From Verrucomicrobiota bacterium (GTDB lineage Bacteria; Verrucomicrobiota; Verrucomicrobiia; Opitutales; UBA953), in contig BJHS01000003.1 of the NCBI GenBank assembly GCA_014193315.1, forward strand, positions 140,245 through 204,244: a stretch of 64,000 nucleotides of DNA, given 5' to 3'. The translations under genes were made by a program, and so were the position numbers. The notes beneath the pieces are model-generated. The model was not told the DNA's origin. It saw only the letters and a list, made by a program, of their open reading frames with translations, and ran no database searches. Of this stretch, positions 44,012 through 53,643 are shown in pieces. Numbering within the stretch: position 1 is the first letter of the stretch; each line of letters opens with the position of its first letter.

Positions 44012-45109
44012 ATGCGCCCACTGCTACCCCTCCTTGCTCTCATGTCCGCCTCTGCCTTCGCTGTTGATCTGACCTTCTACGTCGGCACTTCCGGGGCCAC
44101 CTCCCAAGGCATCCTCCGCGCCACCATCGATGCCGAGAGCGGGAAACTTTCGACGCCCGTCGTCATCGCCGACGCGAAAGGGCCTTCTTACCTGGCCTTG
44201 TCCGCCGACGGCCGCACCCTCTACGCCACGGCCGAGGTCGCGGGCGGCGGCGTCGCCGCCTACCGGCTCACGCCCGCCGGCCCGGCCACCTTGCTCAACG
44301 GCGAGGACACCAAGGGCAAGGGGGCGACGCACGTCTCCGTCGACCAGACGGGCAAGTTCCTCTTCGCCGCCAACTATGGCTCGGGCTCGGTGGCCTGCCT
44401 GCCGATCAAGGCCGACGGCTCGCTCGCGGCCGCCACCAGTTTCCTCCAGCACGAAGGCGGCGGCCCGAACAAAGGCCGCCAAGCCGGTCCGCATGCCCAC
44501 GGCATCTACCCCGACGCCGCCAACCGTTTCGTCTACGTGCCCGACCTCGGGACGGATGACGTCTTCATCTACCAGTTCGACGCCACCAAGGGCCTCCTGG
44601 CGCCGACCGCCGCCAAGTCTGGTCGCGTCACCCCCGGCTCCGGCCCGCGCCACCTCGCTTTCCACCCGCAGGGTGGCTTCGCCTACGTGTGCAACGAGAT
44701 GGCCATGACCGTCAGCGTGTTCACGGTCGACGCGAGCACGGGCGCGATGAAGGAGATCCAGGTGCTGCCCACGCTGCCGACCGGCGCGGACGCCAAGGGC
44801 GCCTCCACCGCGGAGATCTTCTGCCTGCCGAACGCCCGCGCGCTCTATGTCTCCAACCGCGGCCACAACTCGCTCGCGGCCTTCGCCATCGGTACCGACG
44901 GTAAGCTTACCTCGCTCGGGCACACCCTCGACGTCCCCGCCGTCCCGCGCGGTTTCGGCCTAAGCCCCGACGGCCGCTGGCTGGTCTGCGCGGGCCAGAA
45001 GTCCGGTACCTTGAACGCCTATCGCGTCGACCTCGCCACGGGGAAGCTGACCGACACCAAGCAGTCCGTGCCCGCCGGCGCCGCTTGTTGCATCGTCTTC
45101 GCCCGTTAA
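44012..45109 (+). CDS. Exported lactonase-fold seven-bladed beta-propeller protein
   Basis: A 365-residue protein with a signal peptide (MRPLLPLLALMSASAFA). The lactonase (6-phosphogluconolactonase-type) propeller repeats begin DLTFYVGTSG. Blade motifs include GPSYLALSADGRTLYATAE, ATHVSVDQTGKFLFAANYGSGSV, GPRHLAFHPQGGFAYVCNE and RGFGLSPDGRWLVCAGQKSG. HAHGIYPDAANRFVYVPDLG carries the central His and Asp of the family. Since it is exported it is unlikely to serve the pentose phosphate pathway; a sugar-lactone substrate outside the cell is more likely. It lies between the sulfatase and the cytochrome gene. Confidence 0.88.
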   Translation: MRPLLPLLALMSASAFAVDLTFYVGTSGATSQGILRATIDAESGKLSTPVVIADAKGPSYLALSADGRTLYATAEVAGGGVAAYRLTPAGPATLLNGEDTKGKGATHVSVDQTGKFLFAANYGSGSVACLPIKADGSLAAATSFLQHEGGGPNKGRQAGPHAHGIYPDAANRFVYVPDLGTDDVFIYQFDATKGLLAPTAAKSGRVTPGSGPRHLAFHPQGGFAYVCNEMAMTVSVFTVDASTGAMKEIQVLPTLPTGADAKGASTAEIFCLPNARALYVSNRGHNSLAAFAIGTDGKLTSLGHTLDVPAVPRGFGLSPDGRWLVCAGQKSGTLNAYRVDLATGKLTDTKQSVPAGAACCIVFAR

Positions 45110-45125
45110 GCCAAGGGTCGTCGTG

Positions 45126-47522
45126 ATGAAGCCCGCCCTCCTCCTGTTCCTCGCCGCCTCGGCCTTTGCGTCCGCCGCCGAGGTCGACTTTGACCATGAG
45201 GTCATCCCCTTGCTCCGGAAGCATTGCACCGAGTGCCATGCGGGCGACAAGAAGAAGGGTGGGTTCACGATGAATACCCGCGCGACCTTGCTTGAAGGCG
45301 GCGAGAATGGCGCGGTGCTGACCCCCGGCAACGCGGCCAAGGGGCATCTCCTTGAAGCGATCGTCAGCACGGATCCCGACGTGCGCATGCCGCCCAAAGG
45401 CCCGCGGCTCACCCCGGCCGAGGTCGCCACCTTGCGGGGTTGGATCGGGCAGGGTGCCCGCTGGACCGAGGGCTTCGCTTTCAAGCAACCGGGCTACGAG
45501 CCGCCGCTTAAGCCCCGGGTCGTGAACCTGCCCGTTGCGCTCGAGGGCCGGAGTCACCCGATCGATCGCGTGCTCGATGCCTGGCTGGCCGAACACAAGC
45601 AGCCGCGCCCGGCGCGCGTCGACGACGCCACCTTCCTGCGCCGCGCCTCCCTCGACCTCGTCGGGCTCTTGCCCAGCCCGGCCGAGACGCAGGCTTTCCT
45701 CGCCGACCCCGCGGCCGACAAACGCGCCCGGCTGGTCCAGGCGTTGCTCGCTCGGGACGTCGATTATGCGGACCACTGGATGGTCTTTTGGAATGACCTG
45801 TTGCGCAATGATTACGCCGGCACCGGTTATATCGATGGGGGGCGCAAGCAGATCACGCCGTGGCTGTACCGCGCGCTCGTGACGAACAAGCCTTACGATC
45901 AGATGGCCCGCGAACTGGTCGCCCCCGCCGCCGAGAGCGAAGGGTTCGCCAAGGGGATTGTCTGGCGGGGGGCGACCAGCGCCGGGCAGAAGCCGGAGCT
46001 ACAGTTCGCCCAGAGCGTCTCGCAGGCGTTCCTCGGGATCAACATGAAGTGCGCCTCGTGCCACGACAGTTTCATCGATCGCTGGAAACTCAAGGATGCC
46101 TACGGTCTGGCCGCCATCTTTTCGGACCGCCCGCTCGAGCTGGTGCGTTGCGACATCCCTACCGGTAAGCCCGCCGCGGCCGCCTGGTTGTTCCCCGAGC
46201 TGGGTCAGGTCGATGCGACCAAGCCGAAGGCCGAGCGGTTGGGACAGTTGGCGGCGTTGCTCACGCATCCGGATAACGGCCGGTTCCAGCGGACCATGGC
46301 GAACCGCCTCTGGCATCGGTTGATGGGCCGGGGCGTCGTACACCCGGTCGACGCGATGCAGACGGCCCCGTGGAATCAAGACTTGCTCGACGTGCTGGCC
46401 AACCAACTACGCACCTCCGGTTACGACCTGCGGGCGACCTTGGCTTTCATCGCGACCTCCGAGGCTTACCAGGCGCGCGCCGAAGTGCTCGCCCCGACCG
46501 CTGATGACTCCGGCTATGCCTACCGCGGCCCCCGCGCCAAGCGGCTGACCGCCGAGCAATTCGTGGATACGGTCTGGCGCTTGACGGGCACGACCCCGGC
46601 CAAGATCGACGCTGGCGTGACCCGCGCCCCCGAGGGCGCCACCCCGGCGGCGTTGCTCGCTTTGCCGATCTGGTCGAATGACACGCCCAAGGGCCGCCAG
46701 CCGGCGGTCGGTGAGGCGCGGTCCTTCCGCCACGCGTTGACCCTCGCGAGCGCACCGCGCCGCGCGGCCTGCGCCATCACCTGCGACAACGCTTTCGAAC
46801 TCTGGGTCAATGGGCGCAAGGTCGGGACCGGGGACGATTGGCAGACCCCGCAGACCTTCGACCTCACCCCTTTCCTTCGCACCGGCGCCAACGAAGTCGT
46901 GATCGTTGGCCGTAACGGCGGGAGCGCCCCGAACGCCGCCGCCCTCTGGTGCCAACTTTACGTGCAGCTAGCCGACGGCAAGGAGCTCGCTTTGGCGACG
47001 GACCGGACCTGGCAATGGTCCGCGACCTTGCCCAACGGACAGGGAGCGCTTTCCGTCGCCGCCGAATGGAAGCCGGTGGCCGTCATCGCCGGTACGGGAT
47101 GGGCGGCCGCGGAGAAGCGCCTTGCCGACCAGATCGCGGCCTTCTCGGGCAAGGTCCTGTTGACGCCGCGCGCCGCGTTGATGAAGTCGGATTTATTGCA
47201 ACGTTCCCTCGGCCGGCCCAATCGCGAGCAGATCGTCTCGATGCGTCCGAACGAACTGAGCACGCTCGAGGCCATCGACCTGGCCAACGGGGCCGCGCTC
47301 ACCGACCTGCTCGCCCGGGGCGCGTCGAACCTCTTGCGTCGCCGCTGGGAGTCGCCCGACGCCTTCGCCCGGTGGGTTTACCTCTCCGCGCTTTGCCGTG
47401 AGCCGACCCCCGCGGAAGCGTCGGTGGCGCGCGCGTTGCTCGGCGGTAAGCTCGACGAGCAAGGCATGGCCGACCTGCTCTGGGCTGTCTGCATGCTTCC
47501 TGAATTCCAGACCATCCGCTGA
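45126..47522 (+). CDS. Planctomycete-type cytochrome protein (PSCyt1-DUF1549-DUF1553)
   Basis: A 798-residue exported protein. A signal peptide is followed by a planctomycete cytochrome domain with haem site HCTECH (Cys34, Cys37), then DUF1549 (HPIDRVLDAWLAEHK...FLRRASLDLVGLLPSPAE) with a second CxxCH, KCASCHD at Cys309, and DUF1553 (NRLWHRLMGRGVVHPVDAM). Inside the last part is a beta-sandwich insert (AFELWVNGRKVGTGDDWQTP) resembling a carbohydrate-binding module, so it may attach to glycans. It is translated 16 bases after the lactonase and 5 before its DUF1501 partner. Such proteins may carry electrons during polymer oxidation; the role is not proved. Confidence 0.92.
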   Translation: MKPALLLFLAASAFASAAEVDFDHEVIPLLRKHCTECHAGDKKKGGFTMNTRATLLEGGENGAVLTPGNAAKGHLLEAIVSTDPDVRMPPKGPRLTPAEVATLRGWIGQGARWTEGFAFKQPGYEPPLKPRVVNLPVALEGRSHPIDRVLDAWLAEHKQPRPARVDDATFLRRASLDLVGLLPSPAETQAFLADPAADKRARLVQALLARDVDYADHWMVFWNDLLRNDYAGTGYIDGGRKQITPWLYRALVTNKPYDQMARELVAPAAESEGFAKGIVWRGATSAGQKPELQFAQSVSQAFLGINMKCASCHDSFIDRWKLKDAYGLAAIFSDRPLELVRCDIPTGKPAAAAWLFPELGQVDATKPKAERLGQLAALLTHPDNGRFQRTMANRLWHRLMGRGVVHPVDAMQTAPWNQDLLDVLANQLRTSGYDLRATLAFIATSEAYQARAEVLAPTADDSGYAYRGPRAKRLTAEQFVDTVWRLTGTTPAKIDAGVTRAPEGATPAALLALPIWSNDTPKGRQPAVGEARSFRHALTLASAPRRAACAITCDNAFELWVNGRKVGTGDDWQTPQTFDLTPFLRTGANEVVIVGRNGGSAPNAAALWCQLYVQLADGKELALATDRTWQWSATLPNGQGALSVAAEWKPVAVIAGTGWAAAEKRLADQIAAFSGKVLLTPRAALMKSDLLQRSLGRPNREQIVSMRPNELSTLEAIDLANGAALTDLLARGASNLLRRRWESPDAFARWVYLSALCREPTPAEASVARALLGGKLDEQGMADLLWAVCMLPEFQTIR

Positions 47523-47527
47523 CCTCC

Positions 47528-48982
47528 ATGCTGCCCGCCCACGCACTGCCCATCGACCCGTCCCTTCCGCCCGCCCTCCGGCGTCGCGAGTTCCTGCGAC
47601 TCCTCGGCGCGGCCGGCGTCGCCACGCTCGGCATGGGCGCGCCCAGACTGCTCGCCGCCGAGGAGCCGGCCCCGGTCGCGAAAGCCGACGCCTGCATCTT
47701 GATCTGGTTGGCCGGCGGTATGGCTGCGCCCGAGACCTTCGATCCCAAACGGTACGCCCCTTATGAGAAGGGTTTGGAATATAAACGCGTGCTCAGCACT
47801 TTCCCGGCCATCCCGACCGCGGTCGATGGGCTGAAGATCTGCCAAGGCTTGGAGCAGATCGCCACGGTGATGGACCGCGCGACGCTCATCCGTTCGGCGG
47901 TGCAACCCGACCTCGGGAGCATCCTGCATTCGCGCCACCAGTTCCATTGGCACACCGGCTACGTCCCGCCGCAGACCGTGGCGTGCCCGCACATCGGGGC
48001 CTGGATGGCCCGGGTCCTCGGGCCGCGCAACCCGGTCATGCCGGCTTTCATCAACATCGGTCAGCGCCTCGAAGGCGTCGGCGAAAGCGAGGAACTCAAG
48101 GCTTTCACCACCGCCGGTTTCTTCGGCGGCGAGTTCGGCCCGATGAACCTGCCGTTCCCCGACGACGCCGCCACCGCGGTGCGTCCGCCCAAGGGCATGG
48201 ACGCAGGGCGCTTCGTCAACCGCGACCGCGAGTTCCGTCGGTTGGTCGACGCCAGCCCCGACCGTGACCGCTTGGGCGACTTCCAGCAGCAGTCGATGTT
48301 ACGGTCGATGGACAACGCCTATCGGCTGCTCAGCGCCAAGGAGCGGTCGGCGTTCGATCTCTCGCTGGAGCCGCAGGAGGCGCAGCAGGCGTATGGGGCG
48401 ACCCGCTTTGGTCGCGGCTGCCAGCTCGCCCGCCGGCTCGTCGAGAATGGCGCTCGCTTCGTCGAGGTCACCACGGAGTACGTGCCGTTCTTCAACTGGG
48501 ACACCCACGGCAAGGGGCACAAGACGCTCGAGGACATGCACCGCACGATCGACGGCCCGGTGGCGCAGCTCATCCGCGACCTCGAGGCTCGCGGCTTGCT
48601 CGACCGTACTTTGGTCGTGATCGCCAGCGAGTTCAGCCGCGACGCGATGATCGAGGGTCGGCCTGGCTCCAAGGCCGGCGACCAGTCCTTCCACCAGGGG
48701 ACGACCATCGAAAATCCCGACCATTACGGCCTGCACCGCCACTTCACCGGCGGCACCAGCGTGGTGATGTTCGGCGGCGGCGTGAAGAAGGGCCACGTGT
48801 TCGGGGCGACCGCCGACGAGCGGCCCCTCGTGGCGATCAAGGACCCGTTGCCGGTCGAGGATGTCCATGCCACCATCTTCACCGCGATGGGCATCAGCCC
48901 GAAGAAGGCCTACGATATCGAGGGGCGCCCGTTTTACGCGACCGTCGACGGCAAGGGCAAGGCCGCGCCGATCTTCGCCTAG
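47528..48982 (+). CDS. DUF1501 protein, Tat-exported
   Basis: A 484-residue DUF1501 protein, related to the alkaline phosphatase superfamily. A twin-arginine signal RRREFLRLLGAAGVATLG directs a folded protein across the membrane. Later blocks are LIWLAGGMAAPETFDPK, RFGRGCQLARRLVENGARFVEVT, WDTHGKGHKTLEDMH, LVVIASEFSRDAMIEG and VEDVHATIFTAMGI. It follows the DUF1549/DUF1553 gene by five bases, the usual pairing for these families, so they likely form one complex. The stop codon lies in CTAG shared with the convergent glycerate kinase gene. Confidence 0.93.
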   Translation: MLPAHALPIDPSLPPALRRREFLRLLGAAGVATLGMGAPRLLAAEEPAPVAKADACILIWLAGGMAAPETFDPKRYAPYEKGLEYKRVLSTFPAIPTAVDGLKICQGLEQIATVMDRATLIRSAVQPDLGSILHSRHQFHWHTGYVPPQTVACPHIGAWMARVLGPRNPVMPAFINIGQRLEGVGESEELKAFTTAGFFGGEFGPMNLPFPDDAATAVRPPKGMDAGRFVNRDREFRRLVDASPDRDRLGDFQQQSMLRSMDNAYRLLSAKERSAFDLSLEPQEAQQAYGATRFGRGCQLARRLVENGARFVEVTTEYVPFFNWDTHGKGHKTLEDMHRTIDGPVAQLIRDLEARGLLDRTLVVIASEFSRDAMIEGRPGSKAGDQSFHQGTTIENPDHYGLHRHFTGGTSVVMFGGGVKKGHVFGATADERPLVAIKDPLPVEDVHATIFTAMGISPKKAYDIEGRPFYATVDGKGKAAPIFA

Positions 48983-50091
48983 GCTGGCCGGAGCGCCCGG
49001 AGCTCAGGCGCATGGGCGCGGATCGCGGCGGTCAGGAGTTCGGCCGTGCGTCGCATGGCCTCGGCGAGCGGCATCGCCGCCGGCTTGATCGCCAGGAGCA
49101 GGTCGAACTGCGCCCGTAAGGCCGCCGAGTCGGCGATCGCACCCGCGACGCCGAGCACGGGCTTGCCGTGCGCCCGCGCGAGTCGGGCCACCCCCACGGG
49201 TCCCTTGCCCTGGAGGCTTTGCTCGTCGAGCCGACCCTCGCCCGTCACGATCAGGTCCGCCCGGGCCACGCGGTCGGCCAGCCCGATCTGGCCGGCGACG
49301 AGGTCGAAGCCTGGCGTGAGGCGTCCGCCGGCGAAGGCCATCAAGCCGAACCCGAGGCCGCCGGCCGCCCCTGCACCCGGTAGATCCCGCGGGTCCGTGC
49401 CGGTCGCCGCCGCCGCGAGGTCCGCGAGGTGGGCCAGGCGTCGCTCGAACCAATCGAAGTCACGCACGCCTTTTTGCGGCCCGTAGATGCGCGTCGCGCC
49501 GCGTGGTCCGAGCAAGGGGTTATCCACGTCGCAGGCGACGAGGACCTCGGCGAAACCCGGCGGGGCTGGCCGCAGGCGGTCGGCCGCGAGGAGCGTCTCC
49601 AGGGTCGGGATGAAAGGGGACCCGGCGCGTTCAAAGCGGTGGCCCAAGGCGAGGGCCATCCCGAGTCCGCCATCGTTGGTGGCCGAGCCGCCGATGCCGA
49701 TCAGGATTCGTTCCGCGCCCAGGGCACGGGCGGCTTGCAACAGTTCGCCGGTCCCGCCGGTGCTCGCCCGTTCGGGGGCCAAGGGGAGGTCGGAGACCAA
49801 GGCTAGCCCGCTCGCTGCGCTCATCTCAAGGATCGCCCTTCGCTCGGCGGCGACCCAGCCGAACCGCACGGCCCGCGGCCGTCCCTGCGCGTCCGTCGCC
49901 CCCGTCTCCGCCCAGGTCCCGCCGAGGGCGGCGACCATGGCCTCGGTGGTCCCTTCGCCGCCGTCGGCGATGGGGCAGGTATCGAACTCGGCGCCGGGAA
50001 AGACTTCCGCGAGGCCTAGACGCAAGGCGGCGGCGACCTCCGGGGAGGGGAGGGCCCCTTTGAATTTGTCGCTCGCCAGCAGGATGCGCAT
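48979..50091 (-). CDS. Glycerate kinase
   Basis: A 370-residue class of glycerate kinase (GlxK/GarK family) that phosphorylates D-glycerate using ATP. Diagnostic blocks are SDKFKGALPSPEVA, PIADGGEGTTEAM, SAASGLALV, IGIGGSATNDGGLGMALALG, VACDVDNPLLG and VTGEGRLDEQSLQGKGP. ATG 50091 gives the standard start MRILLASDKFKG. It is monocistronic between two DUF1501 modules. The gene converges on the upstream DUF1501 gene, sharing four bases. Confidence 0.95.
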   Translation of the reverse strand: MRILLASDKFKGALPSPEVAAALRLGLAEVFPGAEFDTCPIADGGEGTTEAMVAALGGTWAETGATDAQGRPRAVRFGWVAAERRAILEMSAASGLALVSDLPLAPERASTGGTGELLQAARALGAERILIGIGGSATNDGGLGMALALGHRFERAGSPFIPTLETLLAADRLRPAPPGFAEVLVACDVDNPLLGPRGATRIYGPQKGVRDFDWFERRLAHLADLAAAATGTDPRDLPGAGAAGGLGFGLMAFAGGRLTPGFDLVAGQIGLADRVARADLIVTGEGRLDEQSLQGKGPVGVARLARAHGKPVLGVAGAIADSAALRAQFDLLLAIKPAAMPLAEAMRRTAELLTAAIRAHAPELRALRPA

Positions 50092-50166
50092 CTTGGTTCG
50101 GGTTATGGAGGGGAAATGAGCGAGGGGAAAGGGGTATTTTTGCCTTCCTTTCTCTTTAACCCCCAC

Positions 50167-50196
50167 TTGATTACTCCAAGGTTTATGCCCTAATGT
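50167..50196 (+). promoter_or_regulatory. Candidate sigma-70 promoter of the cytochrome module
   Basis: TTGATT (50167-50172) and TAATGT (50191-50196) are 18 bases apart in an AT-rich patch about 55 bases upstream of the first planctomycete-type cytochrome gene. Confidence 0.4.
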
Positions 50197-50212
50197 TAAA
50201 TGAGTTATCATA

Positions 50213-50231
50213 CCTAGGCGTAACTTGAACC
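50213..50231 (+). promoter_or_regulatory. CCTAGG-GTAACTTGAACC leader element
   Basis: CCTAGG (50213-50218) is followed by GTAACTTGAACC (50220-50231), 20 bases before the start codon. Both parts recur upstream of the paralogous gene at 53644, so this is probably a shared control or leader element. What binds it is unknown. Confidence 0.4.
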
Positions 50232-50250
50232 ACCCCCCTGCCCATCCCCC

Positions 50251-53200
50251 ATGACTTTTGCCATGCTCCGCTCCCGCCATCTCCCGCTCCTCGCCTTGCT
50301 CGCCGCTAGTCCGGTGCTTTCCGCCGCCGACGAACCCAGCAAGGAGGGCTTGGAGTTCTTCGAGAAGAACATCCGCCCGATTTTGACCGAGCATTGCTAC
50401 GAGTGCCACTCGATCGAGAAGTCGACCTCCAAGGGTGGGCTAATCCTCGATTCCCGCGACGGCATGCTCAAGGGGGGCGACGAAGGTCCGGCGGTCGTAC
50501 CCGGCAACACGGCGAAGTCCTTGCTCCTCCGCGCCGTCAGCTACACCGACCCGGAGTTTGCGATGCCGCCCAAGAAGAAGGGTGGTAAGTTGCCCGATGC
50601 TAAAATCGAATTATTGGAGAAGTGGGTGAAGATGGGGGCGCCTGCCCCCGTCGGCGCCGGCAGCAAACTCACCGGCTTGACCGCGAAGGCCAAGCAGCAT
50701 TGGGCCTTCCAGCCGATCAAGGTCGCCCCCCTCCCGGAGGTGAAGAACAAGGCTTGGGTCAAGAGCCCCATCGACCAGTTCGTCCTCGCGAAGATGGAGG
50801 CCGCCGGTCTCCAGCCGAGCCCGCCCGCCGAGCCGGAGGCGTTGCTGCGCCGCATGTCCTATGACTTGATCGGCCTGCCCCCGACCGCCGATCAGGTCGC
50901 CACGTTCACCCGTGCTTTCGATGCCGCGGTCATCGCCGACGCCGGCGCCGCGCGCCGGGGCACCCCGGCCACCAACGTCGATACCATCGTCGCCAAGCAG
51001 GTCGATGCCCTCCTTGCCTCGCCCCATTACGGCGAGCGCTGGGGCCGCCACTGGCTCGACACCGCGCGTTATTCCGACACCCGCGGGCTCGCGGTCGACC
51101 AAGGCAAGAGCCTGTTCGAGGATTATCGCTACGCCTACGCCTGGACCTACCGCGACTACGTGATCGACGCGATCAACACCGACAAGCCCTACGACAAGTT
51201 CGTCATCGAGCAGCTCGCGGCCGACAAGATCACCGACGCCAAGCCCGACGACGCCCGCCTGGCCGCGCTGGGCTTCATCACCATCGGCAAGCGCTTCGAT
51301 AACATCGATGACACGATCGACGAGCGCATCGACACCACGACCAAGGCCTTCCTCGGCTTGACGGTCTCCTGCTCGCGCTGCCACGACCATAAGTTCGACC
51401 CGATCCCCGCGGCGGATTACTACTCCCTGCACGGGATTTTCGCCTCGACCATCGAGCCTCTGCAGCGCCCGGGGATCACCTCCGGCCCGCAAGGGTCCGC
51501 GCTGAAGGCCGACTTCGAGAAGCGGATCAACGAGCTGCAGGCCGAGAGCGCCGCTGGTTATTACAAATACTTCAAGGACATGCGGGCGCGCTACGACCGC
51601 GAGATGGCGGGTCGCCTGATTGCCGCGACGATGAAGCGCGGTTCCATCGAGTGGGGTGACGTCAATGACAAGTACAAGCTGGAGACGCCGTTGCCCGACT
51701 TCGAGCCGATGCGCATCCAGTTCGACTCGCCGATCACCGGGCCGTTCGCCCGCGTCGCCGCCATCCCGGCGGCGGTCTTCGAGGAGCGGGCCGCGAGCGT
51801 CCTCGCCGCCGCCCTGAATGACCCGAAGCACCCGGTGAACCCGCTCATCGCGGCCGCCCTCCGCGGCCTCAAGCCCAAGACCCTCGACGACGTCGCCCTC
51901 GCCTACCAGAAGGCCTACAACGACAGCAAGGCCTCGCTCCTGGCCCACATCGATCGCTGCGCGAAGCCCGGCCACTCCAGCAAGCAGACCCCGGCGGCCA
52001 TCGCCCAGATGGCGGCCTACCCGTGGCCGTTGCCCGACATCGAGGACATTCTGGAGAATGAGGAATGCATCGCGATGTTCGACACCCGCAAGTTCTGCGC
52101 CGATTGGCAGAACCGCCCGGTCTTCGGCGGCCAGAATAACCGCAAGCCGCTGGCGTATTTCCGCTGGGCCCAGATCAACGAGCTGCGCCTTTCCCACCCC
52201 GGTGCGCCCCGCGAGGCCATGGCCATCCAGGATGCCGCCAGCCCGCACGACAGCTATGTCTACATCCGCGGCGACAAGAACAAGCGGGGACCCGTCGTCC
52301 CGCGCCGCTTCCTCGAGGCCCTCACGGCGGGCGAGCGCCTTAATTTCAGCGACGGCAGCGGCCGGCTAGAACTCGCGAACTCCATCGTCGCCAAGTCCAA
52401 CCCGATTACGCCGCGCGTGGCGATGAATCGCCTCTGGCTGAAGCATTTCGGGGAGGGTTTTGTCGCCACCCCTGACGACCTCGGGAACATGTCCGAGAAG
52501 CCCTCGCACCCGGAGCTGCTTGATTGGCTGGCGGATGATTTCACCAAGAACGGTTGGACGCTCAAACGGATGCACCGCCAGGTCATGCTGAGCGCGACCT
52601 ACCGGCAGGACTCCAATCCCAACACCAACCCGCTGATCGCCAAGAAGGGCGGGGTGGATCCGCTCAAGGTTGACGCGGGTAATCGCCTGTTGTGGCGAGG
52701 GAACCTGCGGCGCCTCGACTTCGAGTCCATCCGCGACTCCATGATCCTGCTGACGGGCAAGATGAACCCGGCCGTCGGCGGCCAGCCCGCCAACATCACG
52801 GACGAACCGTACAGTTACCGGCGCAGCCTCTACGGCTACGTGGACCGCCTGCGCTTGAACGACACGCTCACTCAGTTCGACTACGCCGACCCGGACATGG
52901 CTAATTCCCGCCGCGGTTCCACCATCGTGCCGCAGCAAGCCTTGTTCTTCATGAACAACCCGTTGTCGGTCGAGGTCGCCCGTTCGGTCGCCGCGCGGCC
53001 GGAAGTCGCCAAGGCGATGTCCGAGGACTCCCGCATCAACGCGATGTTCCTGGCGCTCTTCCAGCGCCGCGCGACCTCCAACGAGATCCGGGTCGCCCGC
53101 GAGTTCCTGGACAAGCAGAAGGCCATGGCGATCGCCTCCGCCCGGTCGAGTGCCTCCGCCGGGTCGAACAAGACTGCGAATTCGACCAACTCCGGGGGCA

Positions 53201-53454
53201 AGAACGTCGCCAAGTCCACCTCGGGTAAGGATAGCAAGACGGTGGCTTCCGCCCAGGGGACGGCGGCCAAGAAGGGGGTCCCTGCCGTCAAGAAGGTCGA
53301 GGCGCCGGACGAAATGATGATGTCCGTGACCTCGGGCGGCGCGGAAGGTATCCTGCAGAATGTGGGTGAAAGTATCTCGCGTAACCCATTGACTCCCATC
53401 GAGTTATTGGCTCACGCCCTGCTGCTTTCCAATGAGTTTGTTTACGTGAACTGA
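50251..53454 (+). CDS. Planctomycete-type cytochrome protein (PSCyt1-DUF1549-DUF1553), first tandem copy
   Basis: A 1,067-residue exported protein. A signal peptide (to about residue 26) is followed by the cytochrome domain NIRPILTEHCYECHS (Cys49, Cys52, His53). DUF1549 follows (SPIDQFVLAKMEAAGLQPSP...GERWGRHWLDTARYSDT) with the second site SCSRCHDHKFDPIPAADYYSL (Cys374). The last domain is DUF1553 (NPITPRVAMNRLWLKHFGEGFVATPDD... and STIVPQQALFFMNNPL). A Ser/Lys/Thr/Gly-rich low-complexity insert of about 80 residues lies near 965-1040, before the final helix. ATG 50263 is an alternative start. It is the paralogue of the next gene. Function is inferred only from context. Confidence 0.93.
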   Translation: MTFAMLRSRHLPLLALLAASPVLSAADEPSKEGLEFFEKNIRPILTEHCYECHSIEKSTSKGGLILDSRDGMLKGGDEGPAVVPGNTAKSLLLRAVSYTDPEFAMPPKKKGGKLPDAKIELLEKWVKMGAPAPVGAGSKLTGLTAKAKQHWAFQPIKVAPLPEVKNKAWVKSPIDQFVLAKMEAAGLQPSPPAEPEALLRRMSYDLIGLPPTADQVATFTRAFDAAVIADAGAARRGTPATNVDTIVAKQVDALLASPHYGERWGRHWLDTARYSDTRGLAVDQGKSLFEDYRYAYAWTYRDYVIDAINTDKPYDKFVIEQLAADKITDAKPDDARLAALGFITIGKRFDNIDDTIDERIDTTTKAFLGLTVSCSRCHDHKFDPIPAADYYSLHGIFASTIEPLQRPGITSGPQGSALKADFEKRINELQAESAAGYYKYFKDMRARYDREMAGRLIAATMKRGSIEWGDVNDKYKLETPLPDFEPMRIQFDSPITGPFARVAAIPAAVFEERAASVLAAALNDPKHPVNPLIAAALRGLKPKTLDDVALAYQKAYNDSKASLLAHIDRCAKPGHSSKQTPAAIAQMAAYPWPLPDIEDILENEECIAMFDTRKFCADWQNRPVFGGQNNRKPLAYFRWAQINELRLSHPGAPREAMAIQDAASPHDSYVYIRGDKNKRGPVVPRRFLEALTAGERLNFSDGSGRLELANSIVAKSNPITPRVAMNRLWLKHFGEGFVATPDDLGNMSEKPSHPELLDWLADDFTKNGWTLKRMHRQVMLSATYRQDSNPNTNPLIAKKGGVDPLKVDAGNRLLWRGNLRRLDFESIRDSMILLTGKMNPAVGGQPANITDEPYSYRRSLYGYVDRLRLNDTLTQFDYADPDMANSRRGSTIVPQQALFFMNNPLSVEVARSVAARPEVAKAMSEDSRINAMFLALFQRRATSNEIRVAREFLDKQKAMAIASARSSASAGSNKTANSTNSGGKNVAKSTSGKDSKTVASAQGTAAKKGVPAVKKVEAPDEMMMSVTSGGAEGILQNVGESISRNPLTPIELLAHALLLSNEFVYVN

Positions 53455-53471
53455 GCGCCGTCGCCAGCCGT

Positions 53472-53505
53472 AAACGAGGGGGGCTGAAGCCCCCTCGTTT
53501 ATTAA
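53472..53505 (+). terminator. Intrinsic terminator between the tandem cytochrome genes
   Basis: AAACGAGGGGG and CCCCCTCGTTT form a long GC stem with loop near TGAA, followed by ATT. It lies 17 bases after the first paralogue, so the second copy has its own promoter. Confidence 0.75.
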
Positions 53506-53556
53506 GGTTTGCTTCATCTACGGCTTGAAGTCCTTGGGCGCGGGTAAAGAATAATA

Positions 53557-53611
53557 CCTAGGAATTACCCTCACAAATCCTCAGGGATATGTAACTTAAC
53601 CTTCCCTGAGG
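53557..53611 (+). promoter_or_regulatory. CCTAGG element and 9-base inverted repeat upstream of the second cytochrome gene
   Basis: CCTAGG is at 53557-53562. Further on, CCTCAGGGA (53579-53587) and TCCCTGAGG (53603-53611) form a perfect inverted repeat around GTAACTTAACC (53591-53601), which matches the element before the first copy. The repeat ends 32 bases before ATG 53644 and could be an operator or a leader hairpin. Confidence 0.45.
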
Positions 53612-53643
53612 TGTCTTACTCATATTTCCCAGCCATTTCCCTT

